From: CAVUPF01 sp963743285
Lineage (GTDB): Bacteria > Actinomycetota > Thermoleophilia > Solirubrobacterales > 70-9
Assembly (NCBI GenBank): GCA_963743285.1
Contig: CAVUPF010000001.1
Location: forward strand, 950,967-1,014,966
Reading direction: 5' to 3'
Length of the DNA stretch: 64,000 nucleotides
Shown: piece after piece, positions 61,656-64,000 of the stretch
Layout of the letters: each line of letters opens with the position of its first letter
Numbering within the stretch: position 1 is the stretch's first letter
Position numbers and translations under genes: made by a program
Notes under the pieces: generated by a model
The model's database searches: none
The model's input: only the letters and a program-made list of their open reading frames with translations
What the model was told of the DNA's origin: nothing

Positions 61656-62647
61656 ATGCGCGCGATGGTCCTGGAGCGGCCCGGCCAGCCTCTGCGGCTC
61701 GGCCGAGCTGTGCCGGAGCCGGCGCCCGGCCCGGGCCAGGTCAGCGCTCTCGGTCGCTGCCTGCGGCGTCTGCCGCACCGACCTGCACGTCGTCGACGGC
61801 GAGCTCGCCGCGCCCAAGCTGCCGCTCGTCCCCGGCCACGAGATCGTCGGCACGGTCACCGCGGGAGGGGCGAGCGGTTACGGTCGGCGACGGGTCGGGT
61901 CCCTGGCTCGGCTGGACCTGCGGCGAGCTGCCGCTTCTGCCGCGAGCGGCCGCGAGAACCTCTGCGAGCGCGCCCGCTTCACCGGCTACGACCTCGACGG
62001 CGGCTACGCCGAGTGGGCGGTCGCCGATCGAGCGCTTCTGCTTCCCGCTCCCGGACGGCGACGCCGACGCCGCACGGCGGCGCCGCTGCTCTGCGCCGGG
62101 TCTGATCGGCTACCGCGCGCTGCGGCTGGCCGGCGACGCCGAGCGGCTCGGCCTCTACGGCTTCGGCGCCGCCGCGCACATCCTCGCCCAGGTCGCGCGC
62201 TACGAGGGCCGGCGCGTCTTCGCGTTCACCCGCGCCGGCGACGAGCGAGGCGCAGGCGTTCGCGCGCTCGCTCGGCGCCGAGTGGGCCGGCGCCGGGCGC
62301 GCCGCCCGAGGAGCTCGACGCGGCGATCATCTTCGCGCCCGGTCGGCGAGCTCGTCCCGGCGGCGCTCGCGGCGGTCGCCAAGGGCGGCACGGTCGTCTG
62401 CGCCGGCATCCACATGACCGACATCCCGACCTTCCCCTACGAGCTCCTCTGGGGCGAGCGGACGCTCCGCTCGGTCGCCAACCTCACCCGCGCGCGACGG
62501 CGAGGAGTTCCTGGCGCTGGCGCCGCGGGTGCCGGTGCGCGTCGAGGTGGACGTCACCCGCTGAGCGAGGCGAACCGCGCCCTGGAGGACATCCGCGCGG
62601 CCGCCTGCAGGGCTCGCGGTGCTCGACGTCGCTGGATCGGCCGATGA
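61656..62647 (+). CDS. Zinc-dependent alcohol dehydrogenase (many frameshifts as sequenced)
   Basis: Pieces in three frames give a medium-chain dehydrogenase. They are MRAMVLERPGQPLRL, SVAACGVCRTDLHVVDGELA (catalytic zinc Cys), LPLVPGHEIVGTV, SGRENLCERARFTGYDLDGG (structural zinc cysteines), LYGFGAAAHILAQVARYEG (cofactor loop) and IHMTDIPTFPYELLWGERTL. Order and spacing fit one gene of about 330 residues. The tail overlaps the end of the cofE fragment on the other strand. Substrate unknown. Confidence 0.7.
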
Positions 62648-62815
62648 ACGGAAGAGATCCTCCGCGGCGGGACGGTGTAGCGCCGCCGCGCCCGGGCCGT
62701 CGTCCTCGCTGACGAAGCGCCCCAGGCCGCGGACGATCGCCGCGGCACCCGCCGCCTTGTCCGCACCAGGTCGGCGGCCTCGTAGCCTCGTCCGCGACGG
62801 CGATCAACTCGGAGC
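62640..62815 (-). pseudogene. cofE: CofE (coenzyme F420-0:L-glutamate ligase), C-terminal fragment
   Basis: Read on the minus strand from 62,815: ELIAVADEA, then after a shift near 62,780 EAADLVR, and after another near 62,760 AAGAAAIVRGLGRFVSEDDG and PGAAALHRPAAEDLFR. This is the C-terminal part of the CofE/FbiB ligase that adds glutamates to F420-0. Its upstream part should lie to the right but is absent: at 62,816 the sequence becomes an unrelated plus-strand gene. A neighbouring fbiC fits the pathway. Confidence 0.6.
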
Positions 62816-63211
62816 GCTACACCGTGATTGCCTCGATCAACGGGCTCTACTCGGACTGGAGCGCCCTCTCGGAGGCGGAGTACGCCGTGGAAAAGGAGCG
62901 CCTCGTCGAGCAAGTTCATCCAGGCCCTGGAGAAGTTCATCCCCGGCGTCAGGGGCATCATCGACTGGAAGGAGGCCGCGACGCCAGGACGATCGAGCGC
63001 TACACGACCCACTTCGGAGGCACATCGTTCGGGACGAAGTTCGAGGGGCTCAAGGTCTCGATGGACATTTCCGAGCACCTGCCCGGCCTGTACCATGCGG
63101 CTCGGTGGGGATCATCATGTCGGGCTGGCTTGGCACGATCAACTACGGGGTCATCACGGCGAACAAGGTCGACCGCTACGTGTGCGCCCAGAGGCAGGGA
63201 GGGCCGCGTGA
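62816..63211 (+). pseudogene. Phytoene-desaturase-like FAD oxidoreductase, C-terminal part only
   Basis: The sequence reads ERYTVIASINGLYSDWSALS, FIPGVRGIIDWKEAATP, TTHFGGTSFGTKFEGLKVSM and, after a shift near 63,100, GSVGIIMSGWLGTINYGVIT. GS-G-I-I-M-S-G-W is the second FAD-binding segment of this family. About 130 residues of an expected 500 are present; the start of the frame coincides with the break in the cofE fragment. The likely stop is at 63209-63211 after further small shifts. It is not the same gene as the one at 22233-23674. Confidence 0.65.
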
Positions 63212-63356
63212 GCGCGCCGTCGGCTTTGGCGGTCTCCACTGCCAGGGACCGCAAAACGTCTTCCGCGGCCGACTGTGGCGTCTTGGGAATGTGCCGCCGG
63301 ATGACTTCTTCGCCTATCTTGACACGGACAACCCACGATTCCGTCTGTGTCCCAAT
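63000..63356 (-). CDS. Possible small hypothetical protein
   Basis: Read on the minus strand, the frame below an in-frame TGA at 63357-63359 gives WVVRVKIGEEVIRRHIPKTP and SAAEDVLRSLAVETAKADG. The sequence is protein-like up to about 63,195 and then runs antisense to the oxidoreductase end. No good start codon is present, so a lost base near 63,350 is possible. Family not recognised. Confidence 0.25.
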   Translation of the reverse strand: MGTQTESWVVRVKIGEEVIRRHIPKTPQSAAEDVLRSLAVETAKADGALTRPSLPLGAHVAVDLVRRDDPVVDRAKPARHDDPHRAAWYRPGRCSEMSIETLSPSNFVPNDVPPKWVV

Positions 63357-63478
63357 TCACATGAGCGTTGTCAGCCTGTACATGGAACCTCCTCCCGCAC
63401 ACGCCTCCGAGAAAATCATACACCCGCGCCGCGCCCGATGCTACGGCCGGCCGGTAAGGGTGTGTGGCTAGCGCCACT

Positions 63479-63712
63479 TTACTCCACCGTAACGTGCGTC
63501 CCTTTGCGCCCCGCCCCTTTCGACAGGTGAGCAATCCGTTCGTCAATCAGGCTTCGCAGACCCTTCAGAAACTCGATGCGCGAGTTGCGGAAATGTTCCA
63601 GCGTGTCCCCTCCCAGGCACCGCTCAATCAGCGGCAGAGCGGTTTCACATACAAAGCATCCGGCAGCGGATCTTTCGGACTCGGTCCCTCGGCTGGCGGC
63701 ATTGTCTTCCAT
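63479..63712 (-). CDS. Small hypothetical protein behind the ArsA-like gene
   Basis: A 77-residue protein with a C-X2-C pair (AGCFVCETALPLIERCLGG) and a helical, basic C-terminus (EFLKGLRSLIDERIAHLSKG). Its ATG lies one base after the stop of the ArsA-type tail, so both are on one transcript. I do not recognise the family. Confidence 0.5.
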   Translation of the reverse strand: MEDNAASRGTESERSAAGCFVCETALPLIERCLGGDTLEHFRNSRIEFLKGLRSLIDERIAHLSKGAGRKGTHVTVE

Positions 63713-63713
63713 T

Positions 63714-63965
63714 TCAAACCTCCCTCATTTCCACGGTCAATACTTTATTCTCCAACTTTGCGCGCCCCGGCGAAAGGGCCGCCATGGACGTGGGCAAGCC
63801 GATGTGCCGGCGCAGCGTTCCGATCTGCACCACCAACTCGTCGCCCTTCTTGAACAGCCCCACTTCTCCCTTGACGGCGAAGGGCAGCTGCAACTGCACT
63901 TCGTAATGTCCGTCGCGCTTGGTGAAGGTGTACGGCGCTTCGGTGCGCGTGACCGCGGCGGGATC
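63714..63965 (-). CDS. ArsA-family ATPase, C-terminal HSP20-like domain (partial)
   Basis: The frame reads DPAAVTRTEAPYTFTKRDGH, then VQLQLPFAVKGEVGLFKKGD, ELVVQIGTLRRHIGLPTSMA and AKLENKVLTVEMREV. This is the C-terminal alpha-crystallin-like domain found in ArsA/GET3-type ATPases outside proteobacterial arsenic operons. An in-frame TAA at 63966-63968 just upstream looks like a one-base loss, because DPAAV is the normal linker to the ATPase. The rest lies beyond the window. Confidence 0.6.
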   Translation of the reverse strand, partial: DPAAVTRTEAPYTFTKRDGHYEVQLQLPFAVKGEVGLFKKGDELVVQIGTLRRHIGLPTSMAALSPGRAKLENKVLTVEMREV

Positions 63966-64000
63966 TTAGCAATACGTAACTCAGCAGTAGAGGAGACATA

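Noticed and set aside
1..64000. tRNA or rRNA genes and CRISPR arrays
   Set aside because: I looked for T-arm-like GTTCGANTCC segments with acceptor pairing and for regularly spaced direct repeats and found none that hold up.

Overview
The window is about 64 kb of high-GC DNA with the gene content of an uncultured Actinomycetota, most likely of the class Thermoleophilia (Solirubrobacterales/Gaiellales-like). The evidence is a fused FbiC-type F420 gene, secreted beta-propeller proteins of the PD40, NHL and YVTN kinds, an ethylmalonyl-CoA mutase and a crotonyl-CoA carboxylase/reductase, class III nucleotide cyclases, a DksA-like protein, TatA and ClpS. The taxonomic call is an inference from gene content. 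No rRNA, tRNA or CRISPR array was recognised.

Layout. 1-1.5 kb: 3' end of an IS21-family element that has cut a Phd/YefM antitoxin gene, whose TGTACA operator survives. 1.6-9 kb: a PD40 secreted protein, a VapBC module, a sortase facing a secreted CAP protein, a three-gene coupled operon (uncharacterised protein, APH-like kinase, DUF6285) and an SDR. 9.3-12.7 kb: a gene graveyard with an IS3 remnant, a possible Tse2-like toxin pair, a transporter tail, an intact siderophore-interacting protein, a PLP-enzyme tail and an orphan HigA-like protein. 12.9-22 kb: a DUF347 membrane protein and a decayed paralogue, a hydrolase followed by a hydrolase-cyclase fusion, DUF2231, a Vgb-like propeller and two NTF2-fold proteins. 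22.2-27.4 kb: a tight operon of CHASE2-cyclase, cyclic-nucleotide-binding protein, metallo-beta-lactamase-fold protein and FAD oxidoreductase. It reads like a complete cyclic-nucleotide module and is the best candidate for an undescribed system, although three of the four genes carry frameshifts as sequenced.

30-38 kb: hydrolases, a cysteine-less DksA-like protein and a hipBA module. Part of hipBA and its right flank is repeated 3.6 kb to the left, with a membrane-bound spermidine-synthase-like gene lodged in the decayed copy. 38-53.5 kb: cell-wall and secreted proteins, a second PD40 protein, the two marker enzymes of the ethylmalonyl-CoA pathway (5 kb apart on the same strand), ClpS, an OafA-type acyltransferase and TatA. 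53.6-59.3 kb: RmuC, YgfZ, an NRAMP remnant, a substrate-binding lipoprotein and an aquaporin.

59.4-64 kb: fbiC and a zinc alcohol dehydrogenase, both recognisable along their length but broken by many single-base shifts. A cofE tail on the opposite strand follows and stops abruptly at about 62,815, where an unrelated FAD oxidoreductase tail begins. The last 1.2 kb (small hypotheticals and an ArsA-type tail) looks different in composition. The right end may be a low-quality contig end or a misjoin, so gene structures there should be read with caution.
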